A DNA stretch of 64,000 nucleotides, from the NCBI RefSeq assembly GCF_024622045.1, contig NZ_JANKBP010000001.1. One strand, given 5' to 3'. The position numbers and the translations under genes were made by a program. Source of the DNA: Rodentibacter caecimuris (lineage in GTDB: Bacteria > Pseudomonadota > Gammaproteobacteria > Enterobacterales > Pasteurellaceae). The notes beneath the pieces were generated by a model that did not search any database, was not told where the DNA came from, and saw only the letters and a program-made list of their open reading frames with translations. Positions 8,962-17,546 of the stretch are shown here, piece by piece (within the stretch, counting starts at the first letter, position 1; each line of letters opens with the position of its first letter).

Positions 8962-9027
8962 GTAGGGACGACACACTGGCATCCGTGAAAAATCAAATGA
9001 TTTTAAAAGGTTGTATGGCGCCCCTAC
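8962..9027. mobile_element. 66-bp MITE-like inverted-repeat element
   Basis: Terminal inverted repeats of 15 bp (8962-8976 and 9013-9027, 12 of 15 matching) begin GTAGGGACG and GTAGGGGCG. An internal perfect palindrome AAAATCA-AA-TGATTTT lies around 8989-9004. It has no coding capacity. Its inner edge coincides with loss of the start of the lipoprotein-like gene. No clear target-site duplication was seen. It could instead be a remnant of a larger element. Confidence 0.45.
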
Positions 9028-9070
9028 CTATGAGATAAAATGCCCTATTTTTTAACCGCACTTTTGCCGA

Positions 9071-10393
9071 TTATTCTTTATTCTCTTTGGCTAAACCTAC
9101 CCCAACATAACCACGTTCACGCATGATCACTTCTTTTGATTTACGGATCATGCTTTCAATTGTCATACCTTGTACGAGGATGGAGAACATTACTACGGCA
9201 TAGGTCATACCTAAAATAAGATCACGCACATCCATATTTAACCCTTCAATGTAGGATTGCCCCATAGGAATAGAAAGTGCCATTGCCAATGCCAATCCGC
9301 CGCGTAATGCACCCCAAGTCAGCACTCGTAGGGTATAAGGATTATATTTGCGATAGCGTTTCATCACTTGGAAAGGAAGCCATACACTGATGTAACGGCA
9401 AACCAAGCAAATCGGAATGGCAAGAGCAATCAGAATTAAACCTTGCCATGAAACATGAATCAGTAGAATGGCTAAGCCGATTAAAATAAATAGAAGTGAA
9501 TTGAGGAAGTGATCGATCATTTCCCAAAAATGATTAAAGTAGTGCCGACTTTGCTTTGAAAATCCGGTGTAGCGTGTCCAGTTACCGATTAAAATTCCGG
9601 CAACAACCATGGCTAGAGCACCGGAAACATGGAGTAAATTTGCTAACATAAAACCGGCAGTGGGGATAGTCAGAGTTAATAAAATCTCTAATGAGCCGTC
9701 ATCGGTTGCAGAAATTAAATAGTGCGCAAGTAAGCCGATAACAAAACCAAAAGCAATGCCGCCTAATGCTTCTTTAAAAAAGAGATGTAATACACCGCCT
9801 GCTGTCGGTTCTTGCCCTCCGAAGGCAACAGCAAAAACGGTAGTAAAAATCACTAATCCGATCCCGTCATTAAATAAAGATTCTCCTTCAACCTGCATAG
9901 CTAAACGCTTTGGGGCTTTTAAGTTTTTAATAATGGCGAGTACGGCGATAGGATCGTCAGGGGAGATTAATGCACCGAATAAAATGCAGTAGATTAAATC
10001 GATATGCCAACCGAATAATTGACTGATCGCATAAAGCATAAAACCGATAAAAAAAGTAGAGGCAAAGGTAGAGAACAGCGCAAAGGTGGTGATTTCCCAT
10101 TTTTGGTTTTTTAATACCGGCAATTTAATGCCTAATGCACCGGCAAAAAGTAAGAAACCGAGAATACCGTTTAGTAAGAAATCTTTAAAATCAATTCGTT
10201 CTACAACTTTTGTTGCGATTTCATCTAAATTAAACCAATTTAAATATCCTAATAAAACCAATATTAAAGAACCCAACATAGAGGTGGCGGTAATCGCAAT
10301 AGTGTATTGAATATTGTCGTTGAGCTTTCGTGTAATAAAACTAATTAAAATAGCAATAGTGGCAAGAAAGCAGAGGTAGGTGTAAATATTCAT
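9071..10393 (-). CDS. CPA1/NhaP-type Na+(K+)/H+ antiporter
   Basis: 440-residue inner-membrane protein with about 12-13 transmembrane helices. Family motifs are FAGALGIKLPVLK, the ion-binding ISPDDPIAVLAIIK and VEGESLFNDGIGLVIF, and the later LTWGALRGGLALAMALS. Such transporters exchange Na+ or K+ for H+ to maintain cytoplasmic pH and ion balance. The ion cannot be assigned from sequence. The C-terminus is short (about 25 cytoplasmic residues) with no RCK or TrkA-C domain. It is divergent from the EEP-family gene at 10499 across a 105-base AT-rich interval that should hold both promoters. Confidence 0.9.
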   Translation of the reverse strand: MNIYTYLCFLATIAILISFITRKLNDNIQYTIAITATSMLGSLILVLLGYLNWFNLDEIATKVVERIDFKDFLLNGILGFLLFAGALGIKLPVLKNQKWEITTFALFSTFASTFFIGFMLYAISQLFGWHIDLIYCILFGALISPDDPIAVLAIIKNLKAPKRLAMQVEGESLFNDGIGLVIFTTVFAVAFGGQEPTAGGVLHLFFKEALGGIAFGFVIGLLAHYLISATDDGSLEILLTLTIPTAGFMLANLLHVSGALAMVVAGILIGNWTRYTGFSKQSRHYFNHFWEMIDHFLNSLLFILIGLAILLIHVSWQGLILIALAIPICLVCRYISVWLPFQVMKRYRKYNPYTLRVLTWGALRGGLALAMALSIPMGQSYIEGLNMDVRDLILGMTYAVVMFSILVQGMTIESMIRKSKEVIMRERGYVGVGLAKENKE

Positions 10394-10498
10394 GGTTTAG
10401 TTCCAAACTAAGAAATAGTAGGCATGATTAAATTAAACGTTGTCTAGTATAAGCAAACTGCTATCATTTATAAAGTTCATATTGAAATATATAAAATA

Positions 10499-11338
10499 AT
10501 GAAAACGATTAATAAAATTTTTGCATTTTTACTCGTGGTAGGTATTGCAGTCGGAATTTATCTTGTTAGCCAACTTCGTATTTTTGAATCAATTCAAATT
10601 GATTTAAAAACAACTGCTCAATTCTCTTTTAATCCGACAAATACATTTTGTTTTTCCCGTGAGGAATCGATTCCTACTTTAGCGAAGAAACACTTTCGAT
10701 TATTAAGTTGGAATATTCATAAAGGTTCGGATCAAGGTTGGCAGCAAGATTTAGCCCGTTTTTCACAAGATCAGGATTTTGTACTTCTACAAGAAGCCAC
10801 ACCCGAACAAAATTTGTCTTCATTTTCCACCGCACTTTTTATTTCAAGTTTTTCTTATAAAGGGCGGCAATCCGGTGTGAAAACCTTTAGCCGTACTGTG
10901 CCAAAAAGTTATTGCGGCATTGCCGAGCCAGAACCTTGGATTCGTATTCCCAAAGTCGCCGGTGTGATGACATTCCCATTGAATAATGGTGGTGAATTAT
11001 TCGTGATTAATGCCCATTTAATCAATTTTGAGTGGCAGCCCGAAGCCTACCGCGCACAATTGGAGCAGATTTTTTCTTTGATTCCGTCTTATCAAAGTGC
11101 GGTCATTTTAGCGGGCGATTTTAATGCGTGGAATGCAGAAAGAAAACAAATCCTCGATGAATTTATGAGAAAAAAGGGGGTAAATGAAGTGTCTTTTTCT
11201 CAAGATGAACGGGTACGATTTTTTGATTATCCGTTGGATTATGTATTTGTCAGGGGGATGAAAGTCCTAACCGCAACATCGAAAAAAGTTGCCTCTTCCG
11301 ATCATTCTCCGGTTTGGCTAGAGTTCATTTTAGAGTAA
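10499..11338 (+). CDS. Endonuclease/exonuclease/phosphatase family protein (YafD-like)
   Basis: 279-residue protein. An N-terminal hydrophobic segment (about residues 5-25) is a membrane anchor or signal. The EEP fold follows with its conserved metal/catalytic motifs in order: LLSWNIHKG (Asn), VLLQEATPEQ (Glu), VINAHLINF (His), ILAGDFNAWN (Asp/Asn) and a C-terminal SSDHSPVWLEF (Asp-His). The layout matches the YafD/UPF0294 branch. EEP enzymes cleave phosphodiester bonds in nucleic acids, lipids or inositides. The membrane-directed N-terminus argues against simple DNA repair. The substrate is unknown. Confidence 0.82.
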   Translation: MKTINKIFAFLLVVGIAVGIYLVSQLRIFESIQIDLKTTAQFSFNPTNTFCFSREESIPTLAKKHFRLLSWNIHKGSDQGWQQDLARFSQDQDFVLLQEATPEQNLSSFSTALFISSFSYKGRQSGVKTFSRTVPKSYCGIAEPEPWIRIPKVAGVMTFPLNNGGELFVINAHLINFEWQPEAYRAQLEQIFSLIPSYQSAVILAGDFNAWNAERKQILDEFMRKKGVNEVSFSQDERVRFFDYPLDYVFVRGMKVLTATSKKVASSDHSPVWLEFILE

Positions 11339-11407
11339 GCAAAGGCAACGATTGAGCATATTGTCAGCGAAAAATATTGTGAAAATTAACCGCACTTTTT
11401 GTTTAAA

Positions 11408-11429
11408 TTTTGTGCTCTCTATCACAATA
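11408..11429. promoter_or_regulatory. Candidate CRP site upstream of pntAB
   Basis: TGTGC-N6-TCACA (11411-11426) differs by one base from the CRP core TGTGA-N6-TCACA and has A/T flanks. It overlaps a perfect 12-bp palindrome ACAATATATTGT (11424-11435). Both lie about 145-170 bases before the pntA start, in the only intergenic space upstream of the operon. The assignment is by motif alone. Confidence 0.45.
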
Positions 11430-11577
11430 TATTGTAAAAACAGTGAAAAAATATATCTCATTTTAACTGAAAAATGATACAGTTAGTGCCATCTGACTTT
11501 TTGTCATTTATCGGAAGAATGAACTTGAATTCATTCAATCAAATCATCAACCCAATCATCAAACAGAGGGAAACAGT

Positions 11578-13116
11578 ATGTTAATTGGTGTACCAAAAGA
11601 ACTGCTTGATAATGAAGCGCGTGTGGCGGCAACGCCAAAAACGGTTCAACAAATCCTGAAATTGGGCTTTGAGGTTATCGTTGAACACGATGCGGGCTTT
11701 AAAGCAAGTTTTGAGGATCAAGCATTTTTAGACGCAGGTGCAAAAATTGGTACGGCGGCTGAAATTTGGCAATCGGATATCATTTTTAAAGTAAATCCGC
11801 CGACAGATGAAGAAATTGCTCAAATGAAAGAAGGCGCAACGTTGGTCAGTTTCATTTGGCGTGCGCAAAATCCTGAGTTAATGCAAAAATTAACAGCGAA
11901 AAAAATCAATGTGCTTGCAATGGATGCCGTGCCGCGTATTTCTCGCGCACAAGCCTTGGACGCATTAAGTTCCATGGCGAATATTTCCGGTTACCGTGCG
12001 GTGATCGAGGCGGCACATGAATTTGGCAGTTTTTTCACCGGACAAATTACAGCGGCAGGTAAAGTCCCGCCGGCGAAAGTGTTGGTGATTGGTGCGGGGG
12101 TAGCCGGTTTAGCTGCGATTGGGGCGGCAAATAGCCTTGGTGCGATTGTACGTGCGTTTGATTCCCGTCCGGAAGTAAAAGAACAAGTTCAAAGTATGGG
12201 CGCAAGCTTCTTAGAAATTGATTTTAAAGAAGAAGGCGGCAGCGGTGATGGTTATGCGAAAGTGATGTCGGAAGAATTTAACCGCCGAGCAATGGAACTT
12301 TACGCAGAGCAAGCCAAAGAGGTGGATATTATCATTACAACGGCTGCGATTCCGGGTAAACCTGCGCCACGTTTGATCACCAAAGAAATGGTGGATTCCA
12401 TGAAAGCGGGTTCGGTGATTGTGGATTTGGCAGCCGCAACAGGCGGTAACTGCGAATATACCCAAGCAGGTAAAGTCGTGACGACTGAAAACCAAGTGAA
12501 AGTGATCGGCTATACGGATTTCCCAAGCCGCTTACCGACACAATCTTCCCAACTTTACGGCACAAACTTAGTCAATTTATTGAAACTCTTGTGTAAAGAG
12601 AAAGACGGCAACATTAACATTGATTTTGAGGATGTGGTATTGCGCGGTGTGACCGTTGTACGTGATGGGGAAGAAATTCCTCCGGCACAAATTCAAGTAT
12701 CGGCTCAACCAAAACAAGATGTAAAAGCCACACCTGTAGCAGAGAAAAAAGAAGCCAAGCCGACCAATCCGCGTGTGAAATACGGTGTGATGGCAGGTGT
12801 CGGCGTATTATTCCTGTGGCTTGCGTCTGTTGCACCGGCTGCGTTTTTATCACATTTTACGGTATTTGTATTAGCCTGTGTGGTGGGGTATTACGTGGTT
12901 TGGAACGTTAGCCATGCACTTCACACACCATTAATGGCGGTGACAAATGCCATTTCAGGTATCATTATTGTAGGGGCGTTATTGCAAATTCGTCAGCCGT
13001 CGGGCAACCTCTTTATTGATGCGTTAGCCTTTGTGGCAATTTTGGTGGCAAGCATCAATATTTTTGGTGGATTCCGTGTAACACAACGTATGTTGGCAAT
13101 GTTTAGAAAAGGTTAA
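11578..13116 (+). CDS. pntA: NAD(P) transhydrogenase subunit alpha
   Basis: 512 residues. With PntB it forms the proton-translocating transhydrogenase that reduces NADP+ with NADH using the proton gradient. Domain I (about 1-380) begins MLIGVPKELLDNEARVA and binds NAD(H) through VIGAGVAGLAAIGAA (Gly-rich turn about 172-177). It also contains the SRAQALDALSSMANISGYRA segment's conserved residues. A charged linker precedes four C-terminal transmembrane helices (about 400-510). Length equals the E. coli and H. influenzae proteins. A GAGGGAAA ribosome site precedes the ATG. pntB starts 10 bases downstream. Confidence 0.98.
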   Translation: MLIGVPKELLDNEARVAATPKTVQQILKLGFEVIVEHDAGFKASFEDQAFLDAGAKIGTAAEIWQSDIIFKVNPPTDEEIAQMKEGATLVSFIWRAQNPELMQKLTAKKINVLAMDAVPRISRAQALDALSSMANISGYRAVIEAAHEFGSFFTGQITAAGKVPPAKVLVIGAGVAGLAAIGAANSLGAIVRAFDSRPEVKEQVQSMGASFLEIDFKEEGGSGDGYAKVMSEEFNRRAMELYAEQAKEVDIIITTAAIPGKPAPRLITKEMVDSMKAGSVIVDLAAATGGNCEYTQAGKVVTTENQVKVIGYTDFPSRLPTQSSQLYGTNLVNLLKLLCKEKDGNINIDFEDVVLRGVTVVRDGEEIPPAQIQVSAQPKQDVKATPVAEKKEAKPTNPRVKYGVMAGVGVLFLWLASVAPAAFLSHFTVFVLACVVGYYVVWNVSHALHTPLMAVTNAISGIIIVGALLQIRQPSGNLFIDALAFVAILVASINIFGGFRVTQRMLAMFRKG

Positions 13117-13126
13117 GGAGAACGTA

Positions 13127-14551
13127 ATGTCTGAAGGTTTAGTACAGGCTGCGTATATTGTTGCAGCATTACTTTTCATTATGAGCTTGGCGGGACTTTC
13201 TAAACACGAAACTGCCAAAGCAGGTTGTTGGTTTGGTATTGTCGGGATGACGATTGCACTCGTGGCGACGATTTTTGGCCCGCATTCCGAAGGGACATTT
13301 TGGATCATCATTGCGATGATTATCGGTGGTGTAATCGGTGTTCAACGCGCATTAAAAGTGGAAATGACGGAAATGCCGGAGCTTGTAGCAATTCTCCACA
13401 GCTTTGTAGGTTTAGCCGCCGTGCTTGTCGGTTTTAATAGCTACGGTTTACACGATATTCCCACTATGCCGAACGGTTTAGATGATGTGCAACAGGCTCA
13501 ATTCTTGGCAGAACAGGCAACCCTGACGACTATTCACAATGTTGAAGTGTTCCTCGGGATCTTTATCGGTGCAGTAACGTTCACGGGATCAGTGGTGGCA
13601 TTCGGTAAGTTAAGCGGCAAAATTAACTCAAAAGCATTAATGTTGCCACATCGTCATAAATTAAACTTAGCCGCGATTGTGGTTTCTGTATTATTGATGG
13701 TTGCCTTTTTGAACAATCCGGAAAATATTTTCCCTGTGTTATTAATGACCGCAATCGCACTGGCATTCGGTTGGCATTTAGTGGCATCGATCGGTGGTGC
13801 GGATATGCCGGTAGTGGTATCTATGCTTAACTCTTACTCCGGTTGGGCGGCGGCGGCGGCAGGTTTTATGCTGAGCAATGACCTATTAATCGTAACCGGG
13901 GCGTTAGTAGGCTCTTCCGGTGCGATTCTCTCTTACATTATGTGTAAAGCGATGAACCGATCATTTATCAGCGTAATTGCCGGTGGCTTTGGCAACGATG
14001 TGCAAGTCTCTTCCGATGAAGAACAAGGCGAGCACCGTGAGACTACAGCGGAAGAAGTGGCGGAGTTATTGAAAAACGCAAGTTCCGTCATTATCACACC
14101 GGGATATGGTATGGCGGTGGCGCAAGCGCAATATCCGGTGGCGGATATCACCGCAAAATTACGTGAACGCGGCGTAAATGTACGTTTTGGTATTCACCCT
14201 GTTGCGGGTCGTTTACCGGGTCATATGAATGTATTGTTAGCGGAAGCCAAAGTACCTTATGACGTTGTGCTTGAAATGGATGAAATCAATGAAGATTTCG
14301 CAGATACCGATGTGGTATTGGTTATCGGGGCAAACGATACGGTAAATCCGGCGGCAATGGAAGATCCAAACAGCCCGATTGCAGGAATGCCGGTGTTGGA
14401 AGTATGGAAAGCGCAAAATGTGATTGTATTCAAACGCTCTATGGCGGTGGGTTATGCCGGTGTGCAAAATCCATTATTCTTCAAAGAGAATACCCAAATG
14501 CTCTTTGGTGATGCGAAAGATCGCGTTGAAGACATTTTGAAAGCCCTTTAA
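13127..14551 (+). CDS. pntB: NAD(P) transhydrogenase subunit beta
   Basis: 474 residues, partner of PntA in the inner membrane. The N-terminal half (about 1-260) has eight to nine transmembrane helices forming most of the proton channel, including VAILHSFVGLAAVLVGF and the proton-channel His region. The C-terminal domain III (about 290-474) binds NADP(H), with the motif ITPGYGMAVAQAQYPVADI and IGANDTVNPAA. A short GGC run around 13847 encodes consecutive Ala and is also typical of PntB. It follows pntA by 10 bases in an operon and ends in a strong terminator. Confidence 0.98.
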   Translation: MSEGLVQAAYIVAALLFIMSLAGLSKHETAKAGCWFGIVGMTIALVATIFGPHSEGTFWIIIAMIIGGVIGVQRALKVEMTEMPELVAILHSFVGLAAVLVGFNSYGLHDIPTMPNGLDDVQQAQFLAEQATLTTIHNVEVFLGIFIGAVTFTGSVVAFGKLSGKINSKALMLPHRHKLNLAAIVVSVLLMVAFLNNPENIFPVLLMTAIALAFGWHLVASIGGADMPVVVSMLNSYSGWAAAAAGFMLSNDLLIVTGALVGSSGAILSYIMCKAMNRSFISVIAGGFGNDVQVSSDEEQGEHRETTAEEVAELLKNASSVIITPGYGMAVAQAQYPVADITAKLRERGVNVRFGIHPVAGRLPGHMNVLLAEAKVPYDVVLEMDEINEDFADTDVVLVIGANDTVNPAAMEDPNSPIAGMPVLEVWKAQNVIVFKRSMAVGYAGVQNPLFFKENTQMLFGDAKDRVEDILKAL

Positions 14552-14566
14552 AACAGGCTGAAAATA

Positions 14567-14605
14567 AACCGCACTTTGGGAAGCTGAAGTGCGGTATTTT
14601 TTTGC
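14567..14605. terminator. Terminator of pntAB (inverted uptake-word pair)
   Basis: ACCGCACTT (14568-14576) and AAGTGCGGT (14587-14595) form a tight hairpin followed by a run of T on the plus strand. It lies between pntB and the convergent nimR. Confidence 0.88.
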
Positions 14606-14612
14606 GTTAAAT

Positions 14613-15017
14613 TTATAACCTCACAAATCTGACCCCACTATGTTGTAACAGTAGTTTTATTGGATCTTCATGATTTGCAACGCTTTTTTCTTTGAGCTTA
14701 ATTAATTTCATCCGCAAGTGTGCCAATTCATGAATACGTTTAGCAATATCCTTAATATGACTATCCAATAATTTATTCATTTCTTCTGTTCGTTGCTCGG
14801 TTTGGTTTTCAAGCGAAATTAAGGTTTTGATTTCATTGAGAGATAAATTTAAACTTCGGCAATTGCAAATAAAAGACAGACGTTGCAGATGATCTTCATT
14901 ATATCGACGAAAATTTCCATTTGTGCGTTGGGGGGCGGGGAGTAGTCCCTGTTTTTCGTAAAAACGAATGGTTTCTACGGTACAATTTAATGCTTTGGCA
15001 AGCTGACCTATTTTCAT
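14613..15017 (-). CDS. nimR: MerR-family nickel-responsive regulator NimR
   Basis: 134-residue MerR-family transcription factor. The N-terminal winged helix-turn-helix (MKIGQLAKALNCTVETIRFY, then EKQGLLPAPQR) is of the CadR/PbrR type and is followed by a long dimerisation helix (about 76-112). The frame is open further upstream, but the start at 15017 begins the canonical MerR N-terminus. The only cysteines near the sensor region are Cys51 and Cys53. The effector half (54-134) has no Cys but has His87, 96, 100, 116 and 126, which suits Ni(II) rather than thiophilic metals. It is divergent from nikKLMQO across a MerR-type promoter, as for NimR of H. influenzae. Confidence 0.85.
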   Translation of the reverse strand: MKIGQLAKALNCTVETIRFYEKQGLLPAPQRTNGNFRRYNEDHLQRLSFICNCRSLNLSLNEIKTLISLENQTEQRTEEMNKLLDSHIKDIAKRIHELAHLRMKLIKLKEKSVANHEDPIKLLLQHSGVRFVRL

Positions 15018-15037
15018 GATTTTCCTCAAAATTTTGC

Positions 15038-15068
15038 TTGACTCTAAAGTTACTTCATATTTTATCAT
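15038..15068 (+). promoter_or_regulatory. MerR-type promoter/operator of the nickel uptake operon
   Basis: TTGACT (-35, 15038-15043) and TATCAT (-10, 15063-15068) are separated by 19 bases, the overlong spacer typical of MerR-activated promoters. The spacer carries an imperfect dyad centred on AAGT-T-ACTT (7 of 10 positions per arm). It lies directly between divergent nimR and nikK, so NimR binding here would be expected to underwind the spacer and activate nik transcription. Confidence 0.75.
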
Positions 15069-15103
15069 TGCTCCCGCTTTTTTAATAATAAGGAAACCAA
15101 TAA

Positions 15104-15787
15104 ATGCAATTCAAAAAAATAACAATGGGATTAGCCGCACTTTTCACACTATCTGTGGCAAATGCACATAATGTATGGCTTGAACCGACTTCATCACAGG
15201 GTGAATATGTGATGAAATTCGGCCATACGGAAACGGAATCCTACCCACAACATAAAATTAAGTCCTTACAAATCATAAATTCTCAAGGAAAATTAACCGC
15301 ACTTGACTATCAATTCAAAAACGGCGAAGCCTACGTGATACCCGAATCCAATATGGTATTTATGACATTTAACAATGGTGTATGGTCAAAATTACCAAGT
15401 GGTAAATATGTGGAAAAAACCAAACGGGAAGCACCCTCCGCGGAATTTAGTACTAATCCGCTGAAATTGGGTAAAGCGATTTTAAAATGGGATGAACAGT
15501 CTTTTAAAGTCCATGATGTCGCTTATGAATTGATCCCGCAGGCGAGAGCCGAGGCGGGAAAACCGCTTGCTATTCTTGTGTTACATAACGGTAAACCGAT
15601 TCAAGCTATTAAGGTAGGTATAGGTGAAGACGCCCCGTTTAATTTAACCGATGAAAAGGGGATTGCCGAATTTACACCGGTGAAAGGTTACAACAAAGTA
15701 TGGGCGGAGTTTGAAGAAAATGTGGCGGATAACCCTGATTATGATCGCCGAACCGTTGAATATATGCTGACCTTTGATGCCCAATAA
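15104..15787 (+). CDS. nikK: Nickel uptake accessory periplasmic protein NikK (DUF4198)
   Basis: 227-residue exported protein. A signal peptide (MQFKKITMGLAALFTLSVANA) is followed by a mature N-terminus HNVWLEPTS, the His-bearing start typical of DUF4198 proteins. No other transmembrane segment is present. In nikKLMQO systems NikK and NikL supply nickel to the ECF-type transporter; NikK is thought to act as a periplasmic metal chaperone. An AAGGAAA ribosome site precedes the ATG. It is the first gene of the operon, 35 bases after the MerR-type -10 element. Confidence 0.85.
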   Translation: MQFKKITMGLAALFTLSVANAHNVWLEPTSSQGEYVMKFGHTETESYPQHKIKSLQIINSQGKLTALDYQFKNGEAYVIPESNMVFMTFNNGVWSKLPSGKYVEKTKREAPSAEFSTNPLKLGKAILKWDEQSFKVHDVAYELIPQARAEAGKPLAILVLHNGKPIQAIKVGIGEDAPFNLTDEKGIAEFTPVKGYNKVWAEFEENVADNPDYDRRTVEYMLTFDAQ

Positions 15788-15802
15788 ATAGGCGATGCTG
15801 TA

Positions 15803-16276
15803 ATGAAAATATTGTCTTTTTTCACCGCACTTTTTCTTGCATTGTACTTACCGAATGTGCAAGCTCATGCGCTTCACGTATTTGCTCAATATGACGGGCA
15901 AATCCTTTCCGGCAAATCCTACTATTCCGATATGACACCGGCGGCGGAAACCTATTTAGAAGTGTTTCGTTCGGGAACGAAAGAACCAATTTTAAATTCC
16001 AAAACAAATATGAAAGGTGAATTTCGCCTTGCGGTGCCGAATGTGGCGGGGGCGGTATTAAAAGTCGTGGTGGAAGGTGAGGAAGGTCATCATGCCTCTA
16101 TTGTGGCGGATCGTACATCACCTTCAAATAATCAAACCGCGGATCTGATGCTGCTGCGATCTGATATTAACCAGTTGAAAGATAAAATTTATTGGCGTGA
16201 TATTTTAGGCGGGATTGGCTACATTGTCGGCATCGCCGGACTGATAGCTTGGTGGAATTCACGGAAAACTAAATAA
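15803..16276 (+). CDS. nikL: Nickel ECF transporter component NikL
   Basis: 157 residues. A signal sequence (MKILSFFTALFLALYLPNVQA) precedes a mature N-terminus HALHVFAQYDG, then a beta-rich carboxypeptidase-regulatory-like periplasmic region and one C-terminal transmembrane helix (about 135-150, GGIGYIVGIAGLIAWW). This N-in/C-anchored layout, with His near the mature N-terminus, fits NikL/NikN-type small components that partner NikM in nickel-specific ECF transporters. It sits 15 bases after nikK and 11 bases before nikM. Confidence 0.82.
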   Translation: MKILSFFTALFLALYLPNVQAHALHVFAQYDGQILSGKSYYSDMTPAAETYLEVFRSGTKEPILNSKTNMKGEFRLAVPNVAGAVLKVVVEGEEGHHASIVADRTSPSNNQTADLMLLRSDINQLKDKIYWRDILGGIGYIVGIAGLIAWWNSRKTK

Positions 16277-16287
16277 GGATACTCAAA

Positions 16288-16908
16288 ATGCATTTATCCG
16301 AAGGTGTCTTGCATACACCGATTTTATTAGCCGGAGCAGTTCTCTCCGTGATAGGAATTACGATCGGAATACGCCGTTTAGAGGTTGAAAATTTACCGCT
16401 CGCAGCACTTTTTGCCGCCGCTTTCTTTGTCGCCGGTACGATCCATATACCGGTCGGCATCGGCAGTGTGCATTTGATTTTAAACGGTATGGCGGGGCTT
16501 TTTCTGGGCTGGGCGGTTTTTCCAGCCTTTCTCATCGCTTTATTGTTACAAGTGTTGTTTTTCTCTTTTGGCGGCTTTGCGGTATTAGGGGTAAACCTTT
16601 GTTTGATGGCAACGCCGGCACTTATCGCTCACTATCTGTTCCGTTCATTTTTGATGCCTAAAATGCCATTAAAAAGCCGTTTATTTGTTGGTATCGGCGC
16701 GGGGATTATCGGCGTAGGGGGAGCAGCCGCATTAGCCTCTTTGGCATTGGTGCTTGACGGAGGGAAAAGTTATAGCAGTCTGGTTGGGTTATTGCTCATT
16801 TCCCATATTCCGGTATTTGTGTTAGATAGCCTAATCAGTGTTGGTGTGATTTCACTTCTTTGTAAAATGTATCCTCAAGCATTGAATCGCACGGCAATTG
16901 TTTCATGA
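16288..16908 (+). CDS. nikM: Nickel ECF transporter substrate-binding membrane protein NikM (CbiM family)
   Basis: 206-residue integral membrane S-component with about six helices. The N-terminus MHLSEGVLHTP carries the invariant His2 whose backbone and side chain coordinate the metal in NikM/CbiM, and a second conserved His occurs in TIHIPVGIGSVHL. It confers nickel (or cobalt) specificity. The final codons overlap nikQ by 4 bases (ATGA), showing coupled translation. Confidence 0.9.
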   Translation: MHLSEGVLHTPILLAGAVLSVIGITIGIRRLEVENLPLAALFAAAFFVAGTIHIPVGIGSVHLILNGMAGLFLGWAVFPAFLIALLLQVLFFSFGGFAVLGVNLCLMATPALIAHYLFRSFLMPKMPLKSRLFVGIGAGIIGVGGAAALASLALVLDGGKSYSSLVGLLLISHIPVFVLDSLISVGVISLLCKMYPQALNRTAIVS

Positions 16909-17546
16909 AAATTCATGCTTTATTTCAACCGCACTTTCGTTTGATCGGGCTTTTTCTCTGGGGACTAATAATTAGCGGTTTAAGTGTTTTTTCTTGGCTT
17001 ATTACGCTTAATATTAGTGTCATGGCTGTTTTTATTTTGTTGGTTTTAATTCATTCCAAGCCTTTATTTCCCTATGTTAAACGCTGGTTAAGCTTATTGA
17101 TTTTTATCTTTTTAATCTGGGCGACACTGGTTTGGAAGGTAGGGGAAAAAGGTATTGAAGTTAATATACAAGGAATACGACTTGCTGAAATACTTAGCCT
17201 AAGAATGAATCTAGTATTGTTTTCTCTCTGGCTTTTTTTATGGAATATCAACGATGCCATATTGATTCAAGCACTTGGCAAATTACCCTTACCAGAAAAA
17301 CTCGTACAATTGTTTGTTTTGACGATACGTTACATTGCATTGCTTGGCGAGCTACGACAAAAGATGGATATTGCAATGCGTGCCCGTGGCTATCAAGCCG
17401 CATTTAATCGTCGAACCTTTTATGTGACGGCACAGGCAGTGACATTATTATTAATTCATGCCTTATTGAAAGCGGAAACGGCACAAATTGCATTGAAGTG
17501 TCGCAGTTTTCAATTTGGTAAAAGGAAAGAAGATGCTGAACGTTAA
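16905..17546 (+). CDS. nikQ: Nickel ECF transporter transmembrane protein NikQ (CbiQ family)
   Basis: 213-residue T-component with four to five hydrophobic helices in the first 130 residues. The C-terminal cytoplasmic coupling region carries MRARGYQAAFNRRTF, matching the Ala-Arg-Gly coupling-helix motif of CbiQ/EcfT proteins that contacts the ATPase. It overlaps nikM by 4 bases and nikO by 14 bases. It is slightly shorter than typical CbiQ but complete. Confidence 0.9.
   Translation: MKIHALFQPHFRLIGLFLWGLIISGLSVFSWLITLNISVMAVFILLVLIHSKPLFPYVKRWLSLLIFIFLIWATLVWKVGEKGIEVNIQGIRLAEILSLRMNLVLFSLWLFLWNINDAILIQALGKLPLPEKLVQLFVLTIRYIALLGELRQKMDIAMRARGYQAAFNRRTFYVTAQAVTLLLIHALLKAETAQIALKCRSFQFGKRKEDAER

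Noticed and set aside
13847..13862. GGC run in pntB as a phase-variable repeat
   Set aside because: It is a short in-frame Ala run typical of PntB and too short to slip at a useful rate.
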